64,000 nucleotides of DNA from a bacterium (GCA_016124235.1 WGOC01000010.1:124001-188000); one strand, 5' to 3'. Shown: positions 15,549 to 25,175, numbered from the stretch's first letter. Notes: generated from the letters alone by a model not told the origin. Program-made: numbers and translations.

Positions 15549-16163
15549 ATGAAACAGAAGCGAACCACGGGAAAAAGTCGTGCAGCCGAGGCACCAACCA
15601 TCGTGGCCAGTGAGGACGCCGGCTCGCTGTGTGCCCGGTTGCGTCAGCTTCGGGCCGATCGCGGGTGGTCGCTCGAAGCCCTGGCTGCCGCGTCGGATGT
15701 CAGCCGGTCGATGCTCAGCCAGATTGAACGTGGACGCGCCAATCCGACGCTCGCCGTCGCTGTGCGCATTGCCCGCGCGTATGGACTTTCGCTGGGCGAA
15801 TTGATCGAAGAACCGTCGCGGCAATCCGCCATCCAGGTGATTCGTTCGGACGATCCGGCCCATATTTTCCGCTCGGACAAACTTTGCCAGATCCGCACAT
15901 TGTCGCCGCTCAATCTGGAAAAGGACGTTGAGTTTTACGAAGTCGTGCTCAAGCCGGAAGGCGAACTTCGCAGCGCCCCGCACTTCGAAGGTACACGTGA
16001 ATTTCTGACCGTGGAAAAGGGCCGGCTGCGCGTCGAATCCGGCAAGGATACGATCGAACTCAACGCCGGCGATTCCGCCAGCTACCGCGCCGACGTTCCG
16101 CACGCGCTGGTCAACAGCGGCCGAAGCGACGCGGTGGTATTTCTCGTCGATATCTATAAGTGA
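15549..16163 (+). CDS. XRE-family transcriptional regulator with cupin sensor domain
   Basis: 204 residues. The helix-turn-helix is in residues ~28-82 (LCARLRQLRADRGWSLEALA, then SDVSRSMLSQIERGRANPTLAVAVRIARAYGLSLGELIE). The C-terminal ~100 residues form a small cupin barrel (EFYEVVLKPEGEL, FEGTREFLTVEKGRLRVESG, GDSASYRADVPHALVNSG). Proteins of this layout control amino-acid or small-molecule metabolism by binding a ligand in the cupin pocket. It sits between the divergent threonine-catabolic genes and putA, so control of either or both is likely. The ATG at 15549 is the first one upstream of the HTH. Confidence 0.88.
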   Translation: MKQKRTTGKSRAAEAPTIVASEDAGSLCARLRQLRADRGWSLEALAAASDVSRSMLSQIERGRANPTLAVAVRIARAYGLSLGELIEEPSRQSAIQVIRSDDPAHIFRSDKLCQIRTLSPLNLEKDVEFYEVVLKPEGELRSAPHFEGTREFLTVEKGRLRVESGKDTIELNAGDSASYRADVPHALVNSGRSDAVVFLVDIYK

Positions 16164-16244
16164 CAAGACCTTGGCGCGAGTTTTCACGCGAATCGCATTG
16201 AAATCCGCCAAGACGGTTTAGGACGTCGCGCGTTATTTTGCGTT

Positions 16245-19200
16245 ATGGTAGCGCAATCTGAATTTACGAAATCGCTCGACGAACGGATCGTCGCCACCGG
16301 GCGGCGGTTCTTTGACGAGATTCAACGGGAACAACCTTCCCTCTTCAATAAGGGACGCTGGACCGGCAAGGTCATGGCCTGGGCGATGACTCACGAGCGG
16401 TTTAAAGTTCAACTGCTTCGGTTTGTCGATGTCTTTCCGGCGCTGCGCACCAACGAATCCCTCGCCCGGCACATCGAAGACTACTTCGGTGGCGAACAAA
16501 ACGCGGAACTTCCGGCGGTACTGAAACTCGGCGCCATGGGTGCGAGCCTTGGCGGAAAGCTGGGAGCTGCGGTCGTCAGCAAGGCGATCGGCACCAACAT
16601 CCGGGAGATGGCGCGACAATTCATCATTGGCGAAACCACCGGTGAAGCGATCCAGAACGCGGCCAAACTTCGCGACGATGGTTTTGCCTTCGTCATCGAT
16701 TTGCTGGGCGAAGCAGCCGTCAGCGAATCGGAGGCCGAAGGATTTCAAAAGACGTACCTCGAGTTGACTGACGAATTAGCAAAAGCGGCAGCTGGTTGGC
16801 TGGCGCTCAACGATGGCTCGGCGGGAGCCTCGCCCTACCGAGATTTGGACTGGGGCGTTGCGCCTCGCGTCCAGATCTCGGTCAAACCGTCCGCGCTGTA
16901 TTCCCGGATTCGCCCGGTGGATTTCGAAGGTTCGGTGACGGGTGTTCTTGCGCGATTGATCCCCATTTATCGTCGCGTGATTGAAATTGGCGGAGCGCTC
17001 GCGCTCGATATGGAATCGCATCAGCATAAGGACATCACACTGGAGATCTTTCGACGACTGCGAGCAGACCCGGAGTTTCGGCACTGTCCGCATTTGTGCA
17101 TCGTGTTGCAGGCGTATCTCAAGGAAACCGACGACGACCTCAACGACTTGCTTGAGTGGGCGCGCCAAGAGAACCTGCAAATTCAAATCCGGCTCGTGAA
17201 AGGCGCTTACTGGGACTACGAAAATGTGCTCGCCCGCCAGAACGGCTGGCCAGTTCCCGTTCACGAGGAGAAATGGCAAACCGATGCGGCCTTTGAAAAG
17301 CTCTCGCGCCGCATTCTCGAGAATCACGACATCGCTTTTCTCGCGTGTGGTTCGCACAACGTTCGTTCCATCGCCGCCGTAATCGAAATGGCAAAAGAAC
17401 TCGGCGTGCCGGATGATCGCTACGAATTCCAAGTGCTCTACGGAATGGCCGAACCGGTGCGCAAGGCCTTGCGAAACATCACTCGTTGTGTGCGACTTTA
17501 TTGCCCGTATGGCGAACTCGTCCCTGGCATGGCGTATCTCGTCCGTCGTCTGTTGGAAAACACTGCCAACGAAAGCTTCCTGCGCCAGACATTCGTCGAA
17601 GGCGAAGCGCTGGAACGATTGCTCGCGAATCCTACGCAGCGTGCTGCCGGCGTCCCGCCGGCAGAAGGTAGGACAGGCATCCTGCCCGTCAGCGAACGCG
17701 GGCAAATCAATCGACTGGCTGGCGGCAATCCTGTCGAAGTCGATAACGTTCAACACACTGTTGTCGAAACCATGGGTCTCGAATGCGATGCGTATAAAGG
17801 CAAATTTGTTGAAGACAGGCATGATGCCTGTCCTACTTTTGCCAACCATCCAGTCGTCGATTTCACCAGGGAAAATGAACGGACCGCTTTCCCGTCAGCG
17901 ATCGCGGAAATTCGTCGCAAGCATCTTGGTAAAACCTACCCGTTGCACATTGGCGGTCGGGAAATGTTCACCAGCGATCGGTTGCCATCAACGAATCCGA
18001 ATCGGTTCACCGAGGTCTTGGGACACGTTTGTCAGGCCGGCGCCAAGGAGACGGATCTCGCCGTGACCGCCGCGGAAAAGGCGTTCCCCAAGTGGCGGGA
18101 TACGGCACCTGAGGATCGCGCAAAAGTTTTGTTCAAAGCTGCCGAAATCATGCGGCGTCGCGTTCACGAGCTATCCGCCTGGCAGGTGCTGGAGGTCGGC
18201 AAGCAATGGGCGCAGGCGCACGCGGATGTTTCGGAAGCGATCGATTTCCTCCAGTATTACGGTAGCGAAATGATCCGGCTGGGCGCGCCAAGACGGATGG
18301 GGTGGCTCAATCGTGAAGGTGGTCCGCAAACAAGCAGAGATCTGCCGACGAGACGTCGGCAGCACATTCCGGTGCCCGGTGAGGACAACCGTTTGCTTTA
18401 CGAACCGCGTGGCGTCGCGGCCGTCATTGCGCCATGGAATTTTCCACTGGCGATTAGCACGGGAATGGTCAGTGCCGCGATCGTCACTGGTAATTGTGTC
18501 GTCTACAAACCGTCCGGTTTCAGTTCGATCATCGGTCACCAACTCGTTGAAATTTACCGGGATGCTGGCCTACCCGACGGCGTCTTCAACTACCTGCCGG
18601 GCCGCAGCAGCGTCATGGGTGATCATCTGGTCGAGCACCCGGCGGTCAGCTTGATTGCGTTCACCGGCTCACTGGAAGTGGGCCAGCGCATTTACCGTAA
18701 GGCCGCGGTCGTGCAACCGGGTCAGCGCTACCTCAAACGCGTGATCTGCGAACTCGGCGGCAAGAACGCCATCATCATCGATGACGACGCGGACCTCGAC
18801 GAAGCTGTGCCGCAGGTGCTTGCGTCCGCGTTTGGGTATCAAGGTCAGAAATGCTCCGCGTGCTCCCGGGTCATCGTGCTGGATGCGGTTTATGACCGAT
18901 TCGTCGAACGACTCGTCGCCGCGGCGCATTCGTTGAAAATTGGACCGGCTGAAGATCCGGCCAACGACATGGGAGCCGTCATCGATGAAAATGCATTGAA
19001 GACGATTCGCCGCTACGCCGCGTTGGCAAAGGACGAAGGCACGTTGTTGTTCGAGTCAACTTCCTTCGATCATGGTACCGCACATTTGCAGGGAGGCTGG
19101 TTTGCGCCAATCACGATCGTTGGTGACATCCGACCAGAACACCGAATTGCGCAGGAAGAAGTCTTCGGTCCTGTACTCGCAGTGATGCGCGCGAAGAATT

Positions 19201-19484
19201 TTGATCAAGCGATCGAGTGGGCGAACTCAACACGTTTCGCACTAACCGGCGGCGTGTTCAGTCGCAGCCCGCGTCATCTCGACCAGGCGCGACGCGAATT
19301 CCGTGTGGGGAATCTTTATTTAAATCGCGGCTGCACGGGCGCATTGGTCGAGCGACAACCTTTCGGAGGCGCGCGGATGAGCGGTGTCGGCAGCAAGGCG
19401 GGCGGTCCCGACTACCTCGTGCAATTCATGGACCCGCGCGTCGTCACGGAGAACACGATGCGACGAGGTTTTGCGGCAAATTGA
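16245..19484 (+). CDS. putA: PutA-type proline dehydrogenase / 1-pyrroline-5-carboxylate dehydrogenase with repeat insertions
   Basis: 1079 residues joining two enzymes of proline catabolism. Residues ~1-465 are a proline dehydrogenase TIM barrel (ITLEIFRRLRADPEF, IRLVKGAYWDYE, YEFQVLYGMAEPVRKAL). Residues ~540-1079 are an aldehyde dehydrogenase oxidising P5C to glutamate (VIAPWNFPLAIS, ELGGKNAIIIDDDADLDEA, GYQGQKCSACSR with catalytic Cys870, EEVFGPVLAV). No N-terminal DNA-binding domain is present. Between the two, about residues 465-535 are encoded by hairpin repeat DNA (for example GRTGILPVSE and DRHDACPTF), and a further ~20-residue insertion (QTSRDLPTRRRQH) interrupts the normally continuous stretch before the NAD-binding motif. 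The frame stays open throughout. Confidence 0.93.
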   Translation: MVAQSEFTKSLDERIVATGRRFFDEIQREQPSLFNKGRWTGKVMAWAMTHERFKVQLLRFVDVFPALRTNESLARHIEDYFGGEQNAELPAVLKLGAMGASLGGKLGAAVVSKAIGTNIREMARQFIIGETTGEAIQNAAKLRDDGFAFVIDLLGEAAVSESEAEGFQKTYLELTDELAKAAAGWLALNDGSAGASPYRDLDWGVAPRVQISVKPSALYSRIRPVDFEGSVTGVLARLIPIYRRVIEIGGALALDMESHQHKDITLEIFRRLRADPEFRHCPHLCIVLQAYLKETDDDLNDLLEWARQENLQIQIRLVKGAYWDYENVLARQNGWPVPVHEEKWQTDAAFEKLSRRILENHDIAFLACGSHNVRSIAAVIEMAKELGVPDDRYEFQVLYGMAEPVRKALRNITRCVRLYCPYGELVPGMAYLVRRLLENTANESFLRQTFVEGEALERLLANPTQRAAGVPPAEGRTGILPVSERGQINRLAGGNPVEVDNVQHTVVETMGLECDAYKGKFVEDRHDACPTFANHPVVDFTRENERTAFPSAIAEIRRKHLGKTYPLHIGGREMFTSDRLPSTNPNRFTEVLGHVCQAGAKETDLAVTAAEKAFPKWRDTAPEDRAKVLFKAAEIMRRRVHELSAWQVLEVGKQWAQAHADVSEAIDFLQYYGSEMIRLGAPRRMGWLNREGGPQTSRDLPTRRRQHIPVPGEDNRLLYEPRGVAAVIAPWNFPLAISTGMVSAAIVTGNCVVYKPSGFSSIIGHQLVEIYRDAGLPDGVFNYLPGRSSVMGDHLVEHPAVSLIAFTGSLEVGQRIYRKAAVVQPGQRYLKRVICELGGKNAIIIDDDADLDEAVPQVLASAFGYQGQKCSACSRVIVLDAVYDRFVERLVAAAHSLKIGPAEDPANDMGAVIDENALKTIRRYAALAKDEGTLLFESTSFDHGTAHLQGGWFAPITIVGDIRPEHRIAQEEVFGPVLAVMRAKNFDQAIEWANSTRFALTGGVFSRSPRHLDQARREFRVGNLYLNRGCTGALVERQPFGGARMSGVGSKAGGPDYLVQFMDPRVVTENTMRRGFAAN
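17644..17836. repeat. Hairpin element inserted in frame in the putA linker
   Basis: Hairpin 1: CTGCCGGCG (17644-17652), loop TCC, CGCCGGCAG (17656-17664), perfect. Hairpin 2: GACAGGCA (17672-17679), loop TCC, TGCCCGTC (17683-17690). Hairpin 3: GACAGGCA (17814-17821), loop TGA, TGCCTGTC (17825-17832), perfect. GTAGGACAGGCA (17668-17679) and TGCCTGTCCTAC (17825-17836) are perfect 12-bp inverted ends of a 169-bp unit, as in the intergenic copies. Confidence 0.75.
18342..18362. repeat. Single hairpin element in the putA ALDH domain
   Basis: CTGCCGACG (18342-18350), loop AGA, CGTCGGCAG (18354-18362): perfect 9-bp stem. It encodes DLPTRRR within an extra segment between RLGAPRRMG and PGEDNRLLYEPRG, which are nearly contiguous in other PutA proteins. 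Confidence 0.6.
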
Positions 19485-19532
19485 ATCACCGCAAAAGACG
19501 TCAGGCGAGCGGATTGCACGCTCATTTCGAAG

Positions 19533-19575
19533 TCCGGTAATAGGCACGCAACGCAGCGCACTACCGGAAAATTTT
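19533..19575 (+). terminator. Possible terminator after putA
   Basis: TCCGGTA (19533-19539) pairs with TACCGGA (19562-19568), followed by AAAATTTTATTT. The 22-nt loop contains further partial pairing. It lies 48 nt after the putA stop, before the ankyrin gene; moderate support only. Confidence 0.35.
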
Positions 19576-19622
19576 ATTTGTCACAAGGGGCATGGCGAGC
19601 CGACTCTCGTCTTATGGAAGGT

Positions 19623-22600
19623 ATGAATCGGTCGAGGAAAGTTTTGCTGACGGCGCTGCTCCTGATATTTCAGTTGGGCTTGGCCTGCCCTTCCTTCACA
19701 CAGGATGCACTCGAGACAAAACCGCACAATCTAGATTATTGGCGCCGCTGGGTACGGACCAACAATCCGAACCTGGACCAACCGGCCAGTGAAAAGTTGG
19801 CGAACCAAATTCTTCGAAATGAACAACAATCCCAGGCCGTAAAACGTGCATTTGAAAAGCGGGACGCCGACGAGTTCAGACACCTGATGCAAGAACCGGA
19901 AACGCGCCGACACCTGGACCCAAACGGTGCTTATCTGGTGCATGCGGTCGAGGCCGGCGAGGTGGAACTTGCACGGGCCGCACCCGACGTCGGACTCACT
20001 CAAAGGCTGATCAAAGACAGGAGTTGGTCGCCCGGAAGTAAGGAATCTGTATTACACATCGCAGCCGAACGGCTGGATTTGTCGATGGTCAATCTGTTGC
20101 TCGATCGAGGCGCAGAAGTCAACGCCCTTGACGCCATCCAGCAAACACCTTTGTTGCGCAGCCTGATATCGCGTCGTGCGATCAAGTATGTTCAGGCTCC
20201 GTCGGGCAAACAATTAATGATCGAGCAAACGCCGGCGAGCATAGCCGTATCAGATCGTTTGCTGGAAGCGGGCGCGTTCATTTTTGCTACCAATCAAACA
20301 TGGCGCCCAGTAAATCCGTTATTACTCGGCAGGTCCGACGAACGACCACCGCAACGAGATTCAGAACTGATTACCACGACACTCGTCGAGAAGCTGCTCG
20401 CCAAGAATCTCACAAATGCAGTCTCGCGATTGTTGACGAATCGCTGGGTTCAAACACAGCAATCTTACCAGGGGGACACGCCGTTACATGTGGCCATTGA
20501 GCACAATCTGCCTGCCGCAGCCGAATTCCTGATCGAACAACGCACAAACCTGAATACCACAAATCATGTCGGTTGGACGCCGCTCCACACAGCTTTGAAC
20601 GCTCGTAACGCAACGTTTGTAGAACGATTGCTTTCAGTCGGCGCCAGCGTGGATTCGTTTGCGAATGCCGCCCTCGGCCAGCTCGATTCCTTGCGCCAAA
20701 AAATTGGCCTCGATCCAAATTTGATTCACCGACGAGATGGTGCGCTCCGTACTACACTTCATTGGGCTGCCGTAGGAGATCAAAGAGCCATCATCTCTTG
20801 GTTGGTGGAGCATGGTGCCGATAGTTCAGCCCGTGATCGCCATGGCGAAACCGCTCTCCACATCGCTGTAGCGTTGGGCAACACAAACGCAGTTCAGAGC
20901 CTGCTCGAGCACGGTGCGGACCCCAACGCCCGCAACGGCCGCGAATTAAGCCCAATGTTGCTCGCCGCCGCTTGCGGGAACATCACCGTTCTCGCACTCC
21001 TGCATCGGGCCGGCGCGCAACCCGATGCCAGTCTGCCGTCTGGTTCGGCTTTGCAGTGGGCCGCGTACGAAGGGCATTTGGCAGCCGTGAAGTGGTTGTT
21101 AGACCAAGACGTGCCGGTGAACGCCAGGAATCGAGCTGGTCAGACGGCGCTCGACTTAGCCACTCTGGCCAATCGGCAAGACGTGATCGCGGAGTTGTTG
21201 CGGCGAGGTGCCCCGCCAAGCACGAACGAGGTAGAGGCAACCACCGCTCTTCATTTGGCCGCCGCGCGAGGTGAAGTGGATCAAATACGCAAGTTCTTAG
21301 ACAAAGGCGCACCAATTGATGCCCGAGACGAGAAAGGACAGACCGCTCTTTTGCTGGCAACCGAGAGGCAAAGCCTTCCGACGATGCGATTGCTGATCGA
21401 ACGCGGGGCGGATCTCGAAATCGCCGACGACGAAGGCTATACGCCCTTGCTCAAGGCAGCCACCATGGAGCCACGAAAAGGCCTGCTTCCCGCGGGAGAC
21501 TATCCCTTGTTGCTGCGTTGGATCAAAAAGGTTCCTCAAGCCCGAAGTTGGATCGCCACAAATCTGCCAACGCTCATTCCCACGAACCAGCTGATTACTC
21601 CATTCGATTATCTGCTCGTTCGTGGAGCAAACCCGGAAGCCGTCAACACCAAGGGCGAGGGCGCACTCCACCTTGTTTGGACCGGCGGTTTTATGAACCC
21701 GGAACCGCAACCAAAGATCGACGGACTGATCGCGTCGCTGGTTCACGCGGGATTGAACCCGGACTCAACGGATCGCGACGGCAAGACACCGCTTCATCGG
21801 GCGGCGAGTGAATCAGGAAGATGGGCCAAAGCGTGGGCCTTGTTGTCGGCTGGCGCTGATCCGAATGTTCATGACAATTTGGGACGCACTCCATTGCATG
21901 ACTGGGTATTGTCGACGTTTCCGGACGAAAACGTGGGTATGCTCTTGCTAACCAATCGGGCGAACATCAATGCGCAGGATCACGATGGAAACACACCCCT
22001 CCACCTGGCTCTTTATAAAACGTTTCCCGATCCAGCCGGCTTTCTGGCGGCACACGGCGCTGATGTTAGCCTGACAAATCATTCCGGCCGATCGGCACTT
22101 TTTCTGCGCGAAGAAAGAGGTACATTCGTGAGGCAGGACGAATCGTTACGCCCGCCTGGAACCACCAGCCGGAATTTCCAGGAAGCAATGACCAGAGGCA
22201 CCAAGGCCGAAGTTGAGCGTTGGTTGAAGACCGATCCCACTCTGGTGAACTTGGTATTCACGTCGCAAAGAACGCCTCTTCTAATTGCGGAGCAACGCGG
22301 CGATGAACTTCTGTTTGAACTCGTTCAAAGCTACCTTGCTCGTCGGTCCGCACCATTTCCTGACGACGAGCCACCAGTAGGCACGGGGACCTTTCCCCAC
22401 CGAAGCAAACCAAAATTTGGCGGCCCACCGGAACCACTGCCAGGGGACTTGCTGGCCGAAGCACTGCACGGCGATACGGAAACTGTAGTGACAGCCGTTC
22501 GCACTCAACCGGATCTTCTCAAACGATTCCAAGGGACCGAGACCTTGTTGATTGCTGCCGCCAAGAACGGACACGACGATTTGGTGCTTGCTCTATTGAA

Positions 22601-23279
22601 AGCCGGCGCAGACGCCTTTTGGTCGGACAATCTTGATCGCACAGCACTGTACTACGCCTGGCAATTGCCGACCTCTTCGACCGCCACCATTCTTCAACAA
22701 AATGGTGCCGAGCAGGATGTTCACGCGATGGCCGCCGCCGGACATTTGAAGGAACTCGTACCGCTCCTTGAAGTTCACCCGGACTGGATCAACAAAGTGA
22801 ACCCTTCGGGCCGGGCTTTGATACACAGTGCGGCTTTCAACGGTCAGATTGCGGTGGCAGAATGGTTGACCAACCATGGCGCAAAGGTCGAACAACGCAC
22901 CGAGGACTACTGGCATTGGACACCTTTGCATTGTGCCGTTTACGCTGGGCAAACGAAAATGTTCAACTGGTTGCTCGAACGTGGCGCCAATGTTTTAACC
23001 ACCGACTTCTTGCATAAGAACTTGCTGCACGAAGCTTTTTTGACGCAGCACCTCGACGCCGTGGACAAGCTATTATCGTTGAAAGTTCCCATCAACGCGG
23101 TCGATGGAAACGGAAGCACACCGTTAGATTATTTGCGGTTTTCCCGCTGGCATTCCGAGGCCGACATACTTTTCCGTCGTCTGGTGAGTCTTGGCGCAAC
23201 CAACGGCCCCGGCCCCTCCGCAATGATGGGACGACCGATACCCACTCCCGCGACACCAGGTGGGCATCCAGTCAAATAG
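19623..23279 (+). CDS. Giant secreted ankyrin-repeat protein
   Basis: 1218 residues from the ATG at 19623 (MNRSRKVLLTALLLIFQLGLACPSF signal); a Met three codons upstream is also possible. The mature part is almost entirely ankyrin repeats, recognisable by GETALHIAVALGNTNAVQSLLEHGADPNAR, TPLHTALNARNATFVERLLSVGA, GKTPLHRAASESGRWAKAWALLSAGADPN, TPLHLALYKTF and others; roughly 20 units, some irregular. A less regular stretch (about residues 820-930, including PPVGTGTFPHRSKPKFGG) breaks the array into two blocks. Such proteins act by protein-protein binding; with a signal peptide it probably works in the periplasm or outside. No enzymatic domain was seen. Confidence 0.88.
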   Translation: MNRSRKVLLTALLLIFQLGLACPSFTQDALETKPHNLDYWRRWVRTNNPNLDQPASEKLANQILRNEQQSQAVKRAFEKRDADEFRHLMQEPETRRHLDPNGAYLVHAVEAGEVELARAAPDVGLTQRLIKDRSWSPGSKESVLHIAAERLDLSMVNLLLDRGAEVNALDAIQQTPLLRSLISRRAIKYVQAPSGKQLMIEQTPASIAVSDRLLEAGAFIFATNQTWRPVNPLLLGRSDERPPQRDSELITTTLVEKLLAKNLTNAVSRLLTNRWVQTQQSYQGDTPLHVAIEHNLPAAAEFLIEQRTNLNTTNHVGWTPLHTALNARNATFVERLLSVGASVDSFANAALGQLDSLRQKIGLDPNLIHRRDGALRTTLHWAAVGDQRAIISWLVEHGADSSARDRHGETALHIAVALGNTNAVQSLLEHGADPNARNGRELSPMLLAAACGNITVLALLHRAGAQPDASLPSGSALQWAAYEGHLAAVKWLLDQDVPVNARNRAGQTALDLATLANRQDVIAELLRRGAPPSTNEVEATTALHLAAARGEVDQIRKFLDKGAPIDARDEKGQTALLLATERQSLPTMRLLIERGADLEIADDEGYTPLLKAATMEPRKGLLPAGDYPLLLRWIKKVPQARSWIATNLPTLIPTNQLITPFDYLLVRGANPEAVNTKGEGALHLVWTGGFMNPEPQPKIDGLIASLVHAGLNPDSTDRDGKTPLHRAASESGRWAKAWALLSAGADPNVHDNLGRTPLHDWVLSTFPDENVGMLLLTNRANINAQDHDGNTPLHLALYKTFPDPAGFLAAHGADVSLTNHSGRSALFLREERGTFVRQDESLRPPGTTSRNFQEAMTRGTKAEVERWLKTDPTLVNLVFTSQRTPLLIAEQRGDELLFELVQSYLARRSAPFPDDEPPVGTGTFPHRSKPKFGGPPEPLPGDLLAEALHGDTETVVTAVRTQPDLLKRFQGTETLLIAAAKNGHDDLVLALLKAGADAFWSDNLDRTALYYAWQLPTSSTATILQQNGAEQDVHAMAAAGHLKELVPLLEVHPDWINKVNPSGRALIHSAAFNGQIAVAEWLTNHGAKVEQRTEDYWHWTPLHCAVYAGQTKMFNWLLERGANVLTTDFLHKNLLHEAFLTQHLDAVDKLLSLKVPINAVDGNGSTPLDYLRFSRWHSEADILFRRLVSLGATNGPGPSAMMGRPIPTPATPGGHPVK

Positions 23280-23448
23280 GCACATTTGGCATGCGTTTCA
23301 TGGAATTCTTTAATTGGCGAAAGCGCGAGCCGCAGCTCGTCTCCATACCGATTGCGGAACACGATCACAGGACTTGATTTTGTTTTGACAAACACGCGCG
23401 GTGTTTGAAGAAACCAGTTCGGTTATTCAACAATTTCAACAATTGGCC

Positions 23449-24009
23449 ATGCACACTTCCGAAGAGTTTCCTGCTGAAGCTGAGCTTTTCAGCCGGCTCG
23501 ATTATTTGCGCGCCGCTCCCAAGGATGCTGGACGCGTTCACCTGCTTGTCCGGCGACCGGCGACCGATCAGCGGGAGCTTCCCGGTGAAGTGCAATTCAC
23601 GGCAGAGGACGGCGTGGTGGGGGATCGTTGGGCGAAGACATGTTCGCGAAAACTGCCTTCGGGCGCGCTGAATCCGGACAGCCAGATCACCATCACCGGA
23701 ACACGCCTGCTTGAGTTGCTGACGGGTGATCGCGATTGCTGGCCGCTGGCGGGCGACAATCTGATGGTGGACCTGGACTTGAGCGAAGCCAATTTGCCGG
23801 CCGGCCAACGGCTGCGCATCGGCGATGCCGTTGTGGAAGTTACGCCGCATCCACATCTCGGCTGCGCGAAGTTTTCCCGTCGTTTCGGACCCGATGCGTT
23901 GCGCTTTGTCAATTCGGAGGAAGGCAAGACGCTACGGCTGCGTGGACTTCACGTCATGGTTGTGACGGGCGGCAGAGTGCGACTCGACGATGTCGTCACA
24001 AAGATTTGA
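23449..24009 (+). CDS. MOSC domain protein
   Basis: About 186 residues from the ATG at 23449 (MHTSEEFPAEAELF); a GTG at 23401 would add 16. The MOSC core is seen in LPGEVQFTAEDGVVGDRWA, DSQITITGTRLLELL, LAGDNLMVDLDLSEANLPAGQRLRIGDAVVEVT and HPHLGCAKFSRRFGPDALRFV, where the Cys is the position that handles sulfur or molybdenum cofactor in MOSC proteins. Relatives include YiiM-type reductases and the molybdenum cofactor sulfurase C-terminal domain. It stands alone, so the partner or substrate is unknown. Confidence 0.85.
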   Translation: MHTSEEFPAEAELFSRLDYLRAAPKDAGRVHLLVRRPATDQRELPGEVQFTAEDGVVGDRWAKTCSRKLPSGALNPDSQITITGTRLLELLTGDRDCWPLAGDNLMVDLDLSEANLPAGQRLRIGDAVVEVTPHPHLGCAKFSRRFGPDALRFVNSEEGKTLRLRGLHVMVVTGGRVRLDDVVTKI

Positions 24010-24062
24010 TCTCCCGGCGCGGTCGCGTATTGCTCAAATACCGCAACGCCAATCGCCATGGA

Positions 24063-25031
24063 TCATGCGGTGGATTCGCTGATTGGCTCGTTCTTCAGCG
24101 CGCGAATCGCGGTCTGAAAATCATTGGGAAGTTCGGCCGAAAAGCTCATTTCCGTTTCTGTCCGCGGATGCGTAAAGCGGATGCTGCGGGCGTGCAGCAT
24201 CTGGCGCGGCGCGGCGTAGTTGGTCAACTCCTTCAGCCGTTGGTTCTGCCGCTTGCCATAGGTCGCGTCGCCGACGAGCGGATAGCCAATGAATTGAAAA
24301 TGCACGCGGATCTGGTGCGTGCGGCCGGTGTGCAAATGGGCTTCGACCATCGCCGCGCCTTTCAGCCGCTCGATCACCCGGTAACTCGTGTGCGCTGAAC
24401 GCGCATGTTCGTCGTCACGCACAGCCATGCGTTTGCGATGGCTCGGATGCCGGGCAATGGCCGCGCGGATGTTGCCGGACGCCGGGATGGTGTCACCGCA
24501 AACGAGGGCCTGATAAATCTTTTCCATCGTGCGACCGGCGAATTGTTTGGCCAGTCCAAGGTGCGTGAAGTCGTTCTTGGCCACGATCATGCAACCGCTC
24601 GTGTCCTTGTCCAACCGATGAACAATTCCCGGACGCGCAACGCCGCCGACGCCACTGAGTTGGCCGCGACAATGATGCAGCAGTGCGTTGACGAGTGTGT
24701 GTTCATCGTGCCCGGCACCGGGATGCACCACGATGCCCGGCTCCTTGTTCATGACAAGAAGATCGTCGTCCTCGAACAGGATGTTGAGCGGGATTTCCTC
24801 GGGCTCGGCGATCGGTTCTCGCGGCTCCGGCCAACTGATGGAAATGACTTCGCCTGCCTTGGGAAAATAGCGCGGCTTGACCTGCTCGCCACCGATGAGG
24901 ATATGGCCTTCACGAATCAAACGGACGAGTTGCTTGCGCGAGACACCCGGGAAGAACTGGCGCAAATACGAATCGATCCGTTCACCGGGATCGGTGTCGC
25001 CAATGGTCAAAGTCTGCGTGAATACGGCCAT
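24063..25031 (-). CDS. rluD: RluA-family 23S rRNA pseudouridine synthase (RluD-like)
   Basis: 322 residues. The N-terminal S4 RNA-binding domain (ERIDSYLRQFFPGVSRKQLVRLIREGHILIGGEQV) is followed by the synthase domain with the catalytic motif HRLDKDTSGCMIVAKN (Asp nucleophile), the IVVHPGAGH block and the C-terminal LHTGRTHQIRVHFQFIGYPLVGD. It converts specific uridines in large-subunit rRNA to pseudouridine. The S4 domain and length favour RluD over RluC, but the target site cannot be proven from sequence. Confidence 0.88.
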   Translation of the reverse strand: MAVFTQTLTIGDTDPGERIDSYLRQFFPGVSRKQLVRLIREGHILIGGEQVKPRYFPKAGEVISISWPEPREPIAEPEEIPLNILFEDDDLLVMNKEPGIVVHPGAGHDEHTLVNALLHHCRGQLSGVGGVARPGIVHRLDKDTSGCMIVAKNDFTHLGLAKQFAGRTMEKIYQALVCGDTIPASGNIRAAIARHPSHRKRMAVRDDEHARSAHTSYRVIERLKGAAMVEAHLHTGRTHQIRVHFQFIGYPLVGDATYGKRQNQRLKELTNYAAPRQMLHARSIRFTHPRTETEMSFSAELPNDFQTAIRALKNEPISESTA

Positions 25032-25175
25032 GTCCTTAAATCGAGGGAGTACTTCAGCGATTGTTTGCTGAGCTATGCAAACTACCGGGCAGTCGCCAGA
25101 TCACATCCGAGCCCATGCTAAGAGCTTGTCGACAGTCGAACCAACCGTGGTTAGCCCACACCTCTAGTAATGCGC

